The notes beneath the pieces were generated by a model. That model was not told the origin of the DNA. It searched no databases and worked only from the letters and a program-made list of their open reading frames with translations. The position numbers and the translations under genes are program-made. From Eikenella longinqua (GTDB lineage Bacteria; Pseudomonadota; Gammaproteobacteria; Burkholderiales; Neisseriaceae): a stretch of DNA of 64,000 nucleotides. This document shows positions 23,216 through 32,357 of this stretch, in pieces (within the stretch, counting starts at the first letter, position 1; the number at the start of each line of letters is the position of its first letter). The stretch lies in assembly GCF_001648355.1 (NCBI RefSeq), contig NZ_LXSL01000025.1, positions 18,413 through 82,412 on the forward strand, given 5' to 3'.

Positions 23216-24664
23216 TCAATCTATGCGCTGGAGCAAATCCAGCAGAATGCGCCAGCATTCTTCCACGGTGCTGATTTCCACCTTTTCTTTCGGCGAATGC
23301 GCGCCCTTGATGGTGGGGCCGAAGGAAATCATCTCGGTGTGCGGCAGATGTTTCTGCATCAGGCCGCACTCCAGGCCGGCGTGCACCACTTCGATTTGCG
23401 GCTGCTCACCGCGCACGGCGGCAAAGGCTTCGGCGGTTTTCTTCAGCAGCACGGAAGACATATGCGGCTCCCAGCCGGTGTAGTCCTGCTCGGTGTGCAG
23501 CGCGGCGCCGGCCAGGCGGGCCAGCGAGCCCAGCAGGCGGCACACGTCGTCTTTCGGCCGCTCGCGCAGCGAACGCAGCAGCATGGAGGCGGTGAGCTTG
23601 CCGTTTGCCGTGTGCACCACGCTCAAGCAATTAGAAGTGTCCACCACGCCGTCAAACTCTTCGCTCCATTTGAGCACACCGTTGGGAATCACGGCCAGCA
23701 GGTCGGCGATGCGGCGGCTGTCGGCATGGCTGGCGGCCTGCCCGCCCTGCCCGGCTGGGGCTACCTGAATGGTGAGGCTGTCGGCAAACTGGCCGAGCTC
23801 GTTTTGCGTTTCGGCGCGCACGGTGTCGGCCAGCTGCACCAATTGGTCGGCAAAGGCCTGGGGCAGCACGATTTCGGCTTCGGCTTTGGAGGGGATGACG
23901 TTGCGCAATTCGCCGCTGTGGATGGCGGCCAAACGCCAGCCGCTCTCTTCGGGCAGGCGCGCCAGCAGGTCGGCCAGCACCTTGATGGCGTTGCCGTAGC
24001 CGCGGTGGATGTCGATGCCGGAGTGGCCACCGTGCATGCCGGCCACTTCAATGCGGAAACGCTGTCCGTCGGCGGCCTGGGTGGCGAAGGGCAGGCTCAA
24101 ATCGGCATCGCGCCCGCCGGCGCAGCCCACATACACGCAGCCAGCTTCTTCGGTGTCTAAGTTGATGAGATAGCGGCCTTGCAGCCAGTCGCCGCGCATC
24201 TTGCGTGCGCCGTCCATGCCGATTTCTTCTTCCAGCGTGAGCAGCACTTCCAAGGGCGGGTGTTCGATATCGTCGGCAAAGGCCACGGCCAGGCCCATGG
24301 CGGCGCCGATGCCGTTATCCGCGCCGAGCGTGGTTTGCGTGGCGTGCACCCAGCCGTCGATGATTTGCGGGCGGATGGGGTCGGTGGCGAAATTGTGCGG
24401 CGAATCGGGGGTTTTCTGCGCCACCATGTCGATGTGTCCCTGCAAAATCACGCCGGGTTTACCGGCCATGCCTGCGCCCTGCGCCGGCTTGCGGATATAA
24501 ACGTTGCCTTTTTCGTCTTGCCGCACATCCAGACCTTTCTCCTTGGCGCGGTTCACAATCATTTTGGCCAGCGCGGCTTCCTGATAGGTGGGGTGCGGGA
24601 TGGCGCAAATATCGGCAAACCACTGCCAAACGGCCTGCGGCTGCAAAGCATGAAGCGGGTGCAT
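23216..24664 (-). CDS. pepD: Beta-Ala-His dipeptidase / cytosol non-specific dipeptidase PepD
   Basis: 482-residue M20 metallopeptidase that cleaves Xaa-His and other dipeptides in the cytosol. Metal-site motifs: GVILQGHIDMVAQK, the bridging Asp in GADNGIGAAMGLA, LTLEEEIGMDGA with the catalytic Glu, and the C-terminal HAGLECGLMQKHLP. The lid domain lies between. Start ATG 24662-24664 has an excellent SD (AAAGGAGA) and gives the usual family length. A DUS-like sequence with one changed base inside the gene is read as IQVAPAG. Confidence 0.93.
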   Translation of the reverse strand: MHPLHALQPQAVWQWFADICAIPHPTYQEAALAKMIVNRAKEKGLDVRQDEKGNVYIRKPAQGAGMAGKPGVILQGHIDMVAQKTPDSPHNFATDPIRPQIIDGWVHATQTTLGADNGIGAAMGLAVAFADDIEHPPLEVLLTLEEEIGMDGARKMRGDWLQGRYLINLDTEEAGCVYVGCAGGRDADLSLPFATQAADGQRFRIEVAGMHGGHSGIDIHRGYGNAIKVLADLLARLPEESGWRLAAIHSGELRNVIPSKAEAEIVLPQAFADQLVQLADTVRAETQNELGQFADSLTIQVAPAGQGGQAASHADSRRIADLLAVIPNGVLKWSEEFDGVVDTSNCLSVVHTANGKLTASMLLRSLRERPKDDVCRLLGSLARLAGAALHTEQDYTGWEPHMSSVLLKKTAEAFAAVRGEQPQIEVVHAGLECGLMQKHLPHTEMISFGPTIKGAHSPKEKVEISTVEECWRILLDLLQRID

Positions 24665-24890
24665 ACAAATCTCCTTTGATGAAATTGGAAACGGTGGGGC
24701 TACCTGAAAACGTGGCGGCCTGAAACCAACCAAACCCAAGCCGGCAGGGTGCGGACATCTGCCGCGCCGGCGTGAAAAAGCGCTTTGAGTTTACCCCCGC
24801 GCCCGCAGTGAGGCAAGCACGAAGCCCCGCCGTTTGCCCCGTGCTGCCAAAGCAAAATAGTGAATGACCTCTGATGCGCACCCCGCATAC

Positions 24891-24975
24891 TGGCTACCTG
24901 AAAGCGCCAGCTTCAGCGAAGCTAAAACGTGAGCTTCAGCGAAACTAAACGCCGGCTTCAGCGCAATAGAAACGA
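24891..24975 (+). repeat. DUS-linked repeat with three GCTTCAGCGAA units
   Basis: A degenerate DUS (TGGCTACCTGAAA) followed by GCGCCAGCTTCAGCGAAGC, GTGAGCTTCAGCGAAAC and GCCGGCTTCAGCGCAATAG. The GCTTCA.CGAA(G/A) unit is repeated three times about 20 bp apart, suggesting growth by slippage. Confidence 0.7.
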
Positions 24976-25055
24976 AGCCTGCACGAAATGAAATCCACAT
25001 TTCCACCCAGTCAAAACACAAGCCTCCATTTTTCAGGTAGCCTCTTCCCCGCATA

Positions 25056-25101
25056 AAGGCTACCTGAAAAACCAAGGCTGAGTTTCTGCGAAGCTAAAAA
25101 T
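25056..25101 (+). repeat. DUS-linked repeat, truncated
   Basis: AGGCTACCTGAAAAACC, then AAGGCTGAGTTTCTGCGAAG and CTAAAAATC. It keeps the DUS and the 3' part only. Confidence 0.65.
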
Positions 25102-25222
25102 CACATTCCGCCTTCCACCCCTGCACCGCCGCCGCATTTCAGCCGCGCCAACGCCCGCCGTTGGCTTGCCCGCCCCGTTTTCCATTACAATACCGCCCAA
25201 GTCCCTTGCCCACAGCCCAGCC

Positions 25223-26095
25223 ATGCGCACCCTCGCCTTCTTCCTCTTCCGCCGCCTCGCCGCCCTGCCCCTCTCCGTGCTGCACTGCCTCGCCAACTTC
25301 GCCGGCAGCCTGCTCTACCATTTCGCCCGCGCCGACCGCGAACGCATCCGCAACCACCTGCACACCGCCGGCCTGCCCGCCGATGCCGAGCACGTCCGCG
25401 CCGTGTTTCGCGAAACCGCCAAAGGCGCGCTCGAACTGCCACTCGCCTTCTTCCGCTCCCCCGAGCAAGTGGCCGCCCTATTCGCCGAAACCCACGGCTG
25501 GGAGCACATCCAAGCCGCCCTCGATGCCGGCGAAGGCCTGCTGCTCATCACCCCCCACATCGGCAACTACGACCTCGCCGGCCGCTACATCAGCCACCGC
25601 CTGCCCTTCCCCCTCACCGCCATGTATAAGCCGCCAAAAATCAAAATTTTAGACGACATCATGCAGGCCGGCCGCGTGCGCGACAAAGGCCGCACCGCCC
25701 CCACCTCCCTGCAAGGCGTGAAGCAAATCATCCAAGCCCTGCGCCAAGGCGAAGCCACCATCGTTTTGCCCGACCACGTGCCTGACGAACACGGCGACGG
25801 CGTATGGGCGCCCTTCTTTGGCCGCCCTGCCTACACCATGACCCTCGCCGGCCGCCTCGCCCAAGTGAAAAACGTGCGCCCCCTCTTCTTCGCCGGCATC
25901 AGGCTACCTGAAAACCGCGGCTTCGCCCTGCACATCGAGCCCGTGGCCGGCAGCTTCAACGGCAACAAAGCCCACGACGCCGAAATCATCAACCGCAACG
26001 TGGAAAGCTGGGTACGCCGCTTCCCCGATCAATACCTCTTCGCCTACAACCGCTACAAACACCCCGCCGGCGCCTCCCTGCCGCCGCAGGAGTAA
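25223..26095 (+). CDS. Lipid A biosynthesis acyltransferase (LpxL/HtrB family)
   Basis: 290-residue membrane-bound acyltransferase that adds a secondary acyl chain to the lipid A precursor. The catalytic HX4D motif is His112-Asp117 in ITPHIGNYDLAG; the family segment VLPDHVPDEHGDGVWAPFFGRPAYTMTL follows, and a membrane anchor is at the N-terminus. ATG 25223 gives the family-typical start (MRTLAFFLFRRLAALPL). An eikDUS inside the gene is read as IRLPENRG. It may be LpxL1 or LpxL2 in neisserial terms; this cannot be settled here. Confidence 0.88.
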   Translation: MRTLAFFLFRRLAALPLSVLHCLANFAGSLLYHFARADRERIRNHLHTAGLPADAEHVRAVFRETAKGALELPLAFFRSPEQVAALFAETHGWEHIQAALDAGEGLLLITPHIGNYDLAGRYISHRLPFPLTAMYKPPKIKILDDIMQAGRVRDKGRTAPTSLQGVKQIIQALRQGEATIVLPDHVPDEHGDGVWAPFFGRPAYTMTLAGRLAQVKNVRPLFFAGIRLPENRGFALHIEPVAGSFNGNKAHDAEIINRNVESWVRRFPDQYLFAYNRYKHPAGASLPPQE

Positions 26096-26123
26096 TTAAG
26101 CGGCATCACCTCTAGGCAAACCA

Positions 26124-26167
26124 AAGGCTACCTGAAAACCACCCATCCCGTTTTTCAGGTAGCCTTT
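26124..26167. terminator. Inverted eikDUS pair after the acyltransferase gene
   Basis: AAGGCTACCTGAAAA, 13-bp loop, TTTTTCAGGTAGCCTTTA: hairpin with T-rich tail 28 bp after the stop codon. Confidence 0.7.
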
Positions 26168-26188
26168 ATCCGCAGCCATGCCATTTAG

Positions 26189-26322
26189 AGGCTACCTGAA
26201 AATTTGGCTCCAAAGAACTCAATCTTTCTTTGCAAAACATTTTTTTAGCTCCGCAGAAACTCAGCTTGGGCTACGCCCAAACATCGTTTTAACTCCGTTG
26301 AAGCCGCACTTTCAGGTAGCCT
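26189..26322. repeat. DUS-linked repeat between two eikDUS (reverse form)
   Basis: AGGCTACCTGAAAA, TTTTTAGCTCCGCAGAAACTC, AGCTTGGGCTACGCCCAAAC, ATCGTTTTAACTCCGTTGAAG, CCGCACTTTCAGGTAGCCT. It keeps the middle stem (CTTGGGC..GCCCAAA) with compensating changes relative to copy 1. Confidence 0.75.
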
Positions 26323-26407
26323 TTCACTCCCCATCCCGCCGCCAACCAAACCATCGCTTTTTGCTATAATCACACCCTTTGTTTTCCCTCAGATTTTCTC
26401 CAGCGCC

Positions 26408-29400
26408 ATGCCCCGTCCCGACTTCTCCCAAACCCTCTCCAAAGACCGCCACTTCCTGCAATCCGCCTTCAAAAACCCCAACAAATACGGCGGCTTGTCC
26501 AAAGTCGAAGAAAAATACCGAAAATCGTACGAAATCTTTTTGAAGCGTTTGGCAGCCCTGCCCAAACCCGAATTCGACAACACCCTGCCCGTTCACGAGA
26601 AGCTCGAAGAAATCAAAAAAGCCATTGCCGAGAATCAGGTAACGATTATTTGCGGCGAAACCGGTTCAGGCAAAACCACGCAGTTGCCCAAGATTTGTTT
26701 GGAACTCGGACGCGGGGCGGCGGGGCTAATCGGGCATACCCAGCCGCGCCGTTTGGCCGCGCGCTCGGTGGCAGAGCGGATTGCCGAAGAGCTGAAATCG
26801 GAAATCGGCAGCGCGGTCGGCTATAAAGTGCGCTTTACCGACCACACCTCGCGCGAAGCCAGCGTCAAGCTGATGACCGACGGCATCCTGCTGGCGGAAA
26901 CCCAGACCGACCGCTACCTCGCCGCCTACGACACGATTATCATCGACGAAGCGCACGAACGCAGCCTGAACATCGACTTCCTCTTGGGCTACCTGAAACA
27001 GCTCCTGCCGCGCCGCCCCGACTTGAAAGTCATCATCACATCAGCCACCATAGACGCAGAACGCTTTTCCCAACACTTCAACGGCGCGCCCGTGCTGGAA
27101 GTGAGCGGGCGCACCTACCCCGTCGAAATCCTCTACCGCCCGCTGCACGAGAAAAACGAAGACGATGCCGAAATCGAACTGACCGACGCGATTGTCGATG
27201 CCGCCGACGAACTGGCGCGATACGGCGAGGGCGACATTCTCGTCTTCCTGCCCGGCGAACGCGAAATCCGCGAAGCCGCCGAAGCCCTGCGCAAATCCAC
27301 ACTGCGCCGCAACGACGAAATCCTGCCCCTGTTCGCCCGCCTGTCGCACGCCGAACAGCACAAAATCTTCCACCCCTCAGGCGCAAAACGCCGCATCGTC
27401 TTGGCAACCAACGTCGCCGAAACCTCGCTCACCGTCCCCGGCATCAAATACGTCATCGACACCGGTTTGGCACGCGTCAAACGCTATTCCGCCCGCGCCA
27501 AAGTCGAGCAGCTTCATGTAGAAAAAATCTCCCAAGCCGCCGCCCGCCAACGCTCCGGCCGCTGCGGACGCGTCTCTGCAGGCGTGTGTATCCGATTGTT
27601 TTCAGAAGAAGATTTCAACAGCCGCACCGAATTCACCGACCCCGAAATCATCCGCAGCAACCTCGCCGCCGTCATCCTGCGCATGGCAGCGTTGAAACTC
27701 GGCGACGTGGCGGCATTCCCGTTTTTGGAAATGCCCGATTCTCGGTATATCAATGATGGGTTTCAGGTGTTGTTGGAATTGGGGGCGGTTAACGAACACA
27801 ACGGACTGACCCGCCTCGGCGAACAAATGGCGCGTCTGCCCATCGACCCGAAAATCGCGCGAATTTTGTTGGCGGCGAAGAAACACGACTGTATGTCGGA
27901 AATATTGGTGATTGCGTCCGCGCTGTCGATTCAAGACCCGCGCGAGCGGCCACTGGAAGCGCGCAATGCCGCCGCCAAGGCGCACGAGCGTTTTACCGAC
28001 AAGCAGTCCGATTTCCTTGCCTATCTAAACATTTGGGACAGCTTCCAGCGCGAGCGCGACAAAGGCTTGTCCAACAAGCAGTTGGTGCAGTGGTGCCGCC
28101 AATATTTCCTGTCGCACCTACGGATGCGCGAATGGCGCGAGCTGCACCACCAGCTTGCCCAAACCGCGATTGAAATGGGTTTGACCACTAAGGAAGCCGC
28201 TTTCAGACGGCCTCCCGAAGTCAAACAACTGACGTCGTCTGAAAGCCAAGGCGACCAAGACCTGTCCGCCAAACTCAAACAAAAACAACTGGATAAGAAG
28301 CAACACCGCGCCCAAGTCCGCGCCGCCAAAGAAGCGGGCTACGAACAAATCCACCGCGCCCTGCTCACCGGTTTGATTGCCAACGTCGGCATGAAATCGC
28401 CCGACGGCAACGACTACACCGGCGCGCGCGGCAGCCGCTTCCACCTGTTCCCCGCCTCCACCCTGTTCAAGGCGAAGCCTAAATGGGTGATGGCGGCAGA
28501 ACTCGTTGAAACGACAAAACTTTATGCCCGCGACGTGGCCGCCATTCAGCCCGAATGGATCGAGCAGGAAGCACCGCACCTCGTCCGCTACCATTATTTC
28601 GAGCCGCACTGGGAACAAAAACGCGGCGAAGTCGTCGCCAGCGAGCGGGTTACGCTCTACGGCCTGACCGTCCTGCCGCGCCGCCCCGTGTCCTACGGCA
28701 AAATCGCCCCCGAAGAAGCCCGCGAAATCTTTATCCGCAGCGCGCTGGTGGCGCAGGAATGCGATTTGAAAGCGGACTTTTTTGCCCACAACAAAAAACT
28801 GATTAAGGAAATTACCGAACTCGAACACAAATCGCGTCGGCAGGACGTATTGGTCGATGACGAAGCCCTGTTTGCGTTTTATAACGAACGGCTGCCCGAT
28901 TTTTATACGGCGGACGCGGTTTCAGGCAGCCTGCACACCGAAAGCAGCCTGCGCTCAAAAAGGCTACCTGAAAATTCCCAGCAAACTACCCCCTCCCCCG
29001 CGGGGGCGGGCTGGGGAGAGGGCAAAACAATTGCCGCACAAACCAACTTTTCCGCAACCTCAGCAAGCCCTCTCCCTAACCCTCTCCCTCAGGAGAGGGA
29101 ACAGAGTACCGCAGCCTCAACAGTTTCAGGCAGCCTGCACAATGTAGGGTATGTGGCACAAGCCACGCACGCGGATTCCAAAGATACGGACAACCGCGTG
29201 CGTGAACCGAGTTCACACACCCTACAAAATGTTTCAGACGACCCCAAACCCAAAAAGCAGCCTGCACCCCCAAAAGGCCGTCTGAAACCCCTCCCCCTCG
29301 CCGACATCCGCACCTTCCAAGCCTGGCTCAAAACCGCCGAGCGCGACAACCCGCGCCTGCTGTTCCTCAGCCGCGACGACCTCATGCAGCACGCCGCCGC

Positions 29401-30775
29401 GCACATTACCGAAGAACAATTCCCCAAACACTGGCAAACCGCAGACGGCAAATTCAAACTCAGCTACCGCTTCGAGCCGCACCACCCGCTCGACGGCGTT
29501 ACCCTCACCCTGCCGCTCACCGTGCTCAACCGCATCAGCCCCGCCGCCCTCGAATGGCTCGTGCCCGGCATGATACGCGAAAAAATCCAGCTACAAATCA
29601 AAGCACTGCCCAAAAAAGTCCGCCGCATCTGCGTGCCCGTGCCCGAATTCATCACCCAATTTCTAAGCCAAAACCCCGACCGCAACGCCCCCATCCTGCC
29701 CCAGCTCGCCCAAGCCATCGCCAAAACCGCAGGCGACATCCGCATACTGGAGCAAATCAACCAAGACGAATGGGCCGCGTTCAGACTGCCCGAACACTGC
29801 TATTTCAACCTCCGCATCATCGACGACGGCGGGCAAGAATTAGCCATGGGGCGCGATTTAATCCAAATCCAACAACAACTTGGCAAAGCCGCCGCCACCA
29901 CCTTCCGCGACAACACCCAAGAATTCGAGCGCAACAACGTTACCGCATGGGACATCGGCACCCTGCCCGAATCCATCAAATTCGCCCGCGGCGAACAACA
30001 GCTCACCGGCTACCTCGGCCTGCAAAAAGAAAAAGACGGCAGAATCGCCCTGCGCCTGTTCGACACGTCCGCCGCCGCCGAACAAGCCCACAGATTAGGC
30101 GTAATCGAACTCATGAAGCTACAACTGAAAGAACAAGTTAAAGACCTGAACAAAGGCATCCAAGGCTTCACCCAAGCCGCCATGCTGCTCAAACACATCA
30201 ACGCCGACACCCTGCGCGACGACCTCACCCAAGCCGTCTGCGACCGCGCCTTTATCGGCGAAGACGAGCTGCCGCGCAATGAAAAAGCCTTCAAAGAACA
30301 AATCAAACGCGCCCGCAGCCGCCTGCCCGCCGTCAAAGAAGCCCTCAGCCGCTACCTGCAGGAAACCGCCGCCGCCTACGCCGAACTCAATGGCAAACTC
30401 GGCAAACACCCGCTGACGCACTTATTGCGCCAACGCCTGCAAACCCTGCTCGCCGCAGGCTTCGCCACCCGCACCCCGTGGGCACAATGGCCGCGCCTCC
30501 CCATCTACCTCAAAGCCATGACCCTGCGCCTCGAAAAATACAGCAGCAACCCCGCCCGCGACGCAGCCCGCGAAGCCGATATTCAGGAGCTGGAACAAAT
30601 GTGGCAGGAAAAAACCGACGGCTTGGTGAAACAAGGACTACCCGTTTCAGACGACCTCGCCGCGTTTAAATGGATGATTGAAGAATTGAGGGTATCGCTG
30701 TTTGCGCAGGAATTGAAGACACCGTATCCGGTGTCGGTGAAAAGGTTGGGGAAGGTGTGGGAAGGGTTGAAATGA
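26408..30775 (+). CDS. hrpA: ATP-dependent RNA helicase HrpA
   Basis: 1455-residue DEAH-box helicase. Walker A GETGSGKTTQ at about residues 83-92, DEAH box IIIDEAHERS near 178, SATIDAERFS, and helicase C motifs TNVAETSLTVPG and QRSGRCGR; the OB fold and the long C-terminal HrpA-specific domain (DUF3418) follow. E. coli HrpA is 1300 residues; the excess is mainly a low-complexity insert at about residues 838-962, which is built from repeats and uptake sequences read in frame. Several DUS dialects occur (see findings), marking this as recombined DNA. HrpA rescues stalled ribosomes in E. coli; role here inferred by family. Confidence 0.95.
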   Translation: MPRPDFSQTLSKDRHFLQSAFKNPNKYGGLSKVEEKYRKSYEIFLKRLAALPKPEFDNTLPVHEKLEEIKKAIAENQVTIICGETGSGKTTQLPKICLELGRGAAGLIGHTQPRRLAARSVAERIAEELKSEIGSAVGYKVRFTDHTSREASVKLMTDGILLAETQTDRYLAAYDTIIIDEAHERSLNIDFLLGYLKQLLPRRPDLKVIITSATIDAERFSQHFNGAPVLEVSGRTYPVEILYRPLHEKNEDDAEIELTDAIVDAADELARYGEGDILVFLPGEREIREAAEALRKSTLRRNDEILPLFARLSHAEQHKIFHPSGAKRRIVLATNVAETSLTVPGIKYVIDTGLARVKRYSARAKVEQLHVEKISQAAARQRSGRCGRVSAGVCIRLFSEEDFNSRTEFTDPEIIRSNLAAVILRMAALKLGDVAAFPFLEMPDSRYINDGFQVLLELGAVNEHNGLTRLGEQMARLPIDPKIARILLAAKKHDCMSEILVIASALSIQDPRERPLEARNAAAKAHERFTDKQSDFLAYLNIWDSFQRERDKGLSNKQLVQWCRQYFLSHLRMREWRELHHQLAQTAIEMGLTTKEAAFRRPPEVKQLTSSESQGDQDLSAKLKQKQLDKKQHRAQVRAAKEAGYEQIHRALLTGLIANVGMKSPDGNDYTGARGSRFHLFPASTLFKAKPKWVMAAELVETTKLYARDVAAIQPEWIEQEAPHLVRYHYFEPHWEQKRGEVVASERVTLYGLTVLPRRPVSYGKIAPEEAREIFIRSALVAQECDLKADFFAHNKKLIKEITELEHKSRRQDVLVDDEALFAFYNERLPDFYTADAVSGSLHTESSLRSKRLPENSQQTTPSPAGAGWGEGKTIAAQTNFSATSASPLPNPLPQEREQSTAASTVSGSLHNVGYVAQATHADSKDTDNRVREPSSHTLQNVSDDPKPKKQPAPPKGRLKPLPLADIRTFQAWLKTAERDNPRLLFLSRDDLMQHAAAHITEEQFPKHWQTADGKFKLSYRFEPHHPLDGVTLTLPLTVLNRISPAALEWLVPGMIREKIQLQIKALPKKVRRICVPVPEFITQFLSQNPDRNAPILPQLAQAIAKTAGDIRILEQINQDEWAAFRLPEHCYFNLRIIDDGGQELAMGRDLIQIQQQLGKAAATTFRDNTQEFERNNVTAWDIGTLPESIKFARGEQQLTGYLGLQKEKDGRIALRLFDTSAAAEQAHRLGVIELMKLQLKEQVKDLNKGIQGFTQAAMLLKHINADTLRDDLTQAVCDRAFIGEDELPRNEKAFKEQIKRARSRLPAVKEALSRYLQETAAAYAELNGKLGKHPLTHLLRQRLQTLLAAGFATRTPWAQWPRLPIYLKAMTLRLEKYSSNPARDAAREADIQELEQMWQEKTDGLVKQGLPVSDDLAAFKWMIEELRVSLFAQELKTPYPVSVKRLGKVWEGLK
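28202..28213 (-). repeat. AG-DUS (Neisseria dialect) inside hrpA
   Basis: TTCAGACGGCCT, read in frame as FRRP. A second near-DUS, ACGTCGTCTGAA (one mismatch to the mucosa dialect), follows at 28232-28243. Confidence 0.9.
28921..29286 (+). repeat. Cluster of mixed-dialect uptake sequences in the hrpA insert
   Basis: In order: simDUS complement TTCAGGCAGCCT (28921-28932), eikDUS AGGCTACCTGAA (28961-28972), simDUS complement (29125-29136), mucDUS-like TTCAGACGACCC (29233-29244), king3DUS AAGCAGCCTGCA (29255-29266) and AG-DUS AGGCCGTCTGAA (29275-29286). Dialect names are from memory of the published Neisseriaceae DUS set. A CCCTCTCCCTAACCCTCTCC tract (29069-29088) is also present. Confidence 0.85.
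29144..29225. mobile_element. 82-bp palindromic element inserted in frame in hrpA
   Basis: The left arm GTAGGGTATGTGGCACAAGC continues into CACGCACGCGG; the right arm, read on the complement, is GTAGGGTGTGTGAACTCGGT followed by TCACGCACGCGG. The arms pair over about 31 bp with a few mismatches. It adds about 27 codons (VGYVAQATHADSKDTDNRVR and SSHTLQ) without breaking the frame. It resembles small palindromic repeats of Neisseria genomes. Confidence 0.75.
30646..30657 (-). repeat. mucDUS near the end of hrpA
   Basis: TTCAGACGACCT, complement of AGGTCGTCTGAA, which I recall as the N. mucosa-type dialect. It is read as FRRP/SDDL depending on frame; in frame it gives VSDDLA. Confidence 0.8.
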
Positions 30776-30778
30776 GTG

Positions 30779-30808
30779 AAGGCTACCTGAAATTTTTCAG
30801 GTAGCCTT
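30779..30808. terminator. Inverted eikDUS pair between hrpA and aldA
   Basis: AAGGCTACCTGAAA and TTTCAGGTAGCCTT separated by 2 bp, directly after the hrpA stop codon and before the convergent aldA end; can serve both genes. Here the dialect is the resident Eikenella form. Confidence 0.7.
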
Positions 30809-30829
30809 CCAACTAAGCAATCTTCCTAA

Positions 30830-32272
30830 TTAAATATCGGTTTCCAGATAGACGACTTGGGTTTGCAGGTATTCTTCCAAGCCGTGTTTGCCGTCTGCGC
30901 CGCCGATGCCGGATTTTTTCCAGCCGGCGTGGAAGCCTTGCATGGCTTCAAAGTTTTCGCGGTTGATGTAGGTTTCGCCGAATTGCAGGCGGCGGGTGAT
31001 GTAGAAGGCTTCGTTGAGGTTGGTGGTGTAAACGGAGCTGGTCAGTCCGAATTCGCAGTCGTTTGCCAGGGCGACGGCTTGGTCGAGGGTGTCGAAGGTG
31101 GCGACGGGCAGGACGGGGCCGAAGGTTTCTTCTTTCATGATGTCCATGCTGTTGTCGGTGTCGGTCAGCAGGGTCGGTTCGAAGAAGTAGCCGCGTCCTT
31201 GGGCGCGTTTGCCGCCGCAGACGAGGGTTGCGCCTTGTTTGACGGCGCGTTCGACTTTTTCGGCTACGGCTTTGACGGCGCGTTCTTCAATCAGCGGGCC
31301 CATTTCCAGCGCGCCTGCTTCGGCTTCGGCGGGGTTGCCGTAGCGTACGCTTTTCATGGCGGCGGTCATTTTTTCGATAAATGTGTCTTTCAGGCTGCTG
31401 TGGACGTAAACGCGCTCGGCACAGTTGCAGATTTGTCCGGTGTTGCCGACGCGGGAGGTGAGGATGGATTTGACTGCCAAGTCCAAATCGGCGTCTTTCA
31501 GGACGATGGCGGGGGCTTTGCCGCCGAGTTCGAGCGAGACTTTGGTGATGTTGGCGGAGGCGGCTTCCATGACTTGCCGTCCTGCTTCGACGGAACCGGT
31601 GAGGCTGACCATATCGACTTGGGGATGGGCGGACAGGGCGTTGCCGATTTCCGCGCCGGGGCCGTTGACGACGTTGAACACGCCGGCGGGCAGTCCGACG
31701 CTCTCCACGATTTCGGCGAAGATGTGGCAGTTTATCGGGGTAACGCTGCTGGGTTTGACGACGATGGTGTTGCCCGTTACCAAGGCGGGGCCCATTTTGC
31801 GGGCGATGAGGAAGAAGGGGAAGTTCCACGGCAGGATGCCGGCGATGACGCCGAGCGGGCGTTTGAAGAGCAGGATATTTTCGCGCGGGCGGTCGCTTTG
31901 GATGATTTCGCCTTCGTAACGGCGCGCCCATTCGGCTTGGTAATCGAGATAGTCGGCGGTGAACATGACTTCTACGCGCGCGAGGTCTTTGGTTTTGCCG
32001 CCTTCGGCAACGATGGTGTCGGTCAACTCGTCGGCGCGTTCGCGTATGCCTTGGGCGATTTTGCGCAAGTATGCGCCGCGCTCGACGGCGGGCAGGCGTT
32101 CCCATGCGGGTTGCGCTTTGCGGGCGGCGGCGACGGCGCGGTCAACGTCTTCCCTGCTGCCTTTGGGTTCGCGGGCGATGACTTCTTCGGTGGACGGATT
32201 CAATACATCGCGCCATTCGCCTTGAAAACCGGTTTCAAAACGGCCGTCGATATACATGGATAATTGTTTCAT
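30830..32272 (-). CDS. aldA: Lactaldehyde/glycolaldehyde dehydrogenase AldA
   Basis: 480-residue NAD-dependent aldehyde dehydrogenase. The core LELGGKAPAIVLKDADLDLA, catalytic Cys in GNTGQICNCAERVYV and ETFGPVLPVATFDTLDQAV are intact. Segments such as FTADYLDYQAEWARRYEGEI, FKRPLGVIAGILPWNFPFFL and the end GFHAGWKKSGIGGADGKHGL plus EYLQTQVVYL match E. coli AldA closely. SD AGGAG precedes ATG 32272. Codon choice (many GCG/TTG) looks more like Neisseria than the flanking Eikenella genes, so it may have come in with hrpA. Confidence 0.92.
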   Translation of the reverse strand: MKQLSMYIDGRFETGFQGEWRDVLNPSTEEVIAREPKGSREDVDRAVAAARKAQPAWERLPAVERGAYLRKIAQGIRERADELTDTIVAEGGKTKDLARVEVMFTADYLDYQAEWARRYEGEIIQSDRPRENILLFKRPLGVIAGILPWNFPFFLIARKMGPALVTGNTIVVKPSSVTPINCHIFAEIVESVGLPAGVFNVVNGPGAEIGNALSAHPQVDMVSLTGSVEAGRQVMEAASANITKVSLELGGKAPAIVLKDADLDLAVKSILTSRVGNTGQICNCAERVYVHSSLKDTFIEKMTAAMKSVRYGNPAEAEAGALEMGPLIEERAVKAVAEKVERAVKQGATLVCGGKRAQGRGYFFEPTLLTDTDNSMDIMKEETFGPVLPVATFDTLDQAVALANDCEFGLTSSVYTTNLNEAFYITRRLQFGETYINRENFEAMQGFHAGWKKSGIGGADGKHGLEEYLQTQVVYLETDI

Positions 32273-32357
32273 TTTGCTCTCCTTTAATTTGTTTTTATGC
32301 CAAATGTCGGCAGGTTCAGTTTATGCCTGCGGGGGATGGACGGCAAGTATATTTTGC

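Larger units (their letters stand above)
24665..25222. other. Repeat-containing intergenic region between pepD and the acyltransferase gene
   Basis: 558 bp between divergent genes. It holds at least four eikDUS-type sequences and two copies of the DUS-linked repeat (24891-24975 and 25056-25101). A TACAAT -10-like sequence is at 25186-25191 but with no convincing -35. No credible gene is seen. Confidence 0.7.
26096..26407. other. Intergenic region upstream of hrpA
   Basis: 312 bp with an inverted eikDUS hairpin (26124-26167) that probably ends the acyltransferase transcript, a long DUS-linked repeat (26189-26322), and the hrpA promoter area (TGCTATAATCACACCC, -10 TATAAT at 26364-26369). Confidence 0.75.

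Noticed and set aside
30857..32263. 468-codon open frame antisense to aldA
   Set aside because: Mirror of a conserved dehydrogenase; protein is low-complexity Gly/Phe/Val/Asp.
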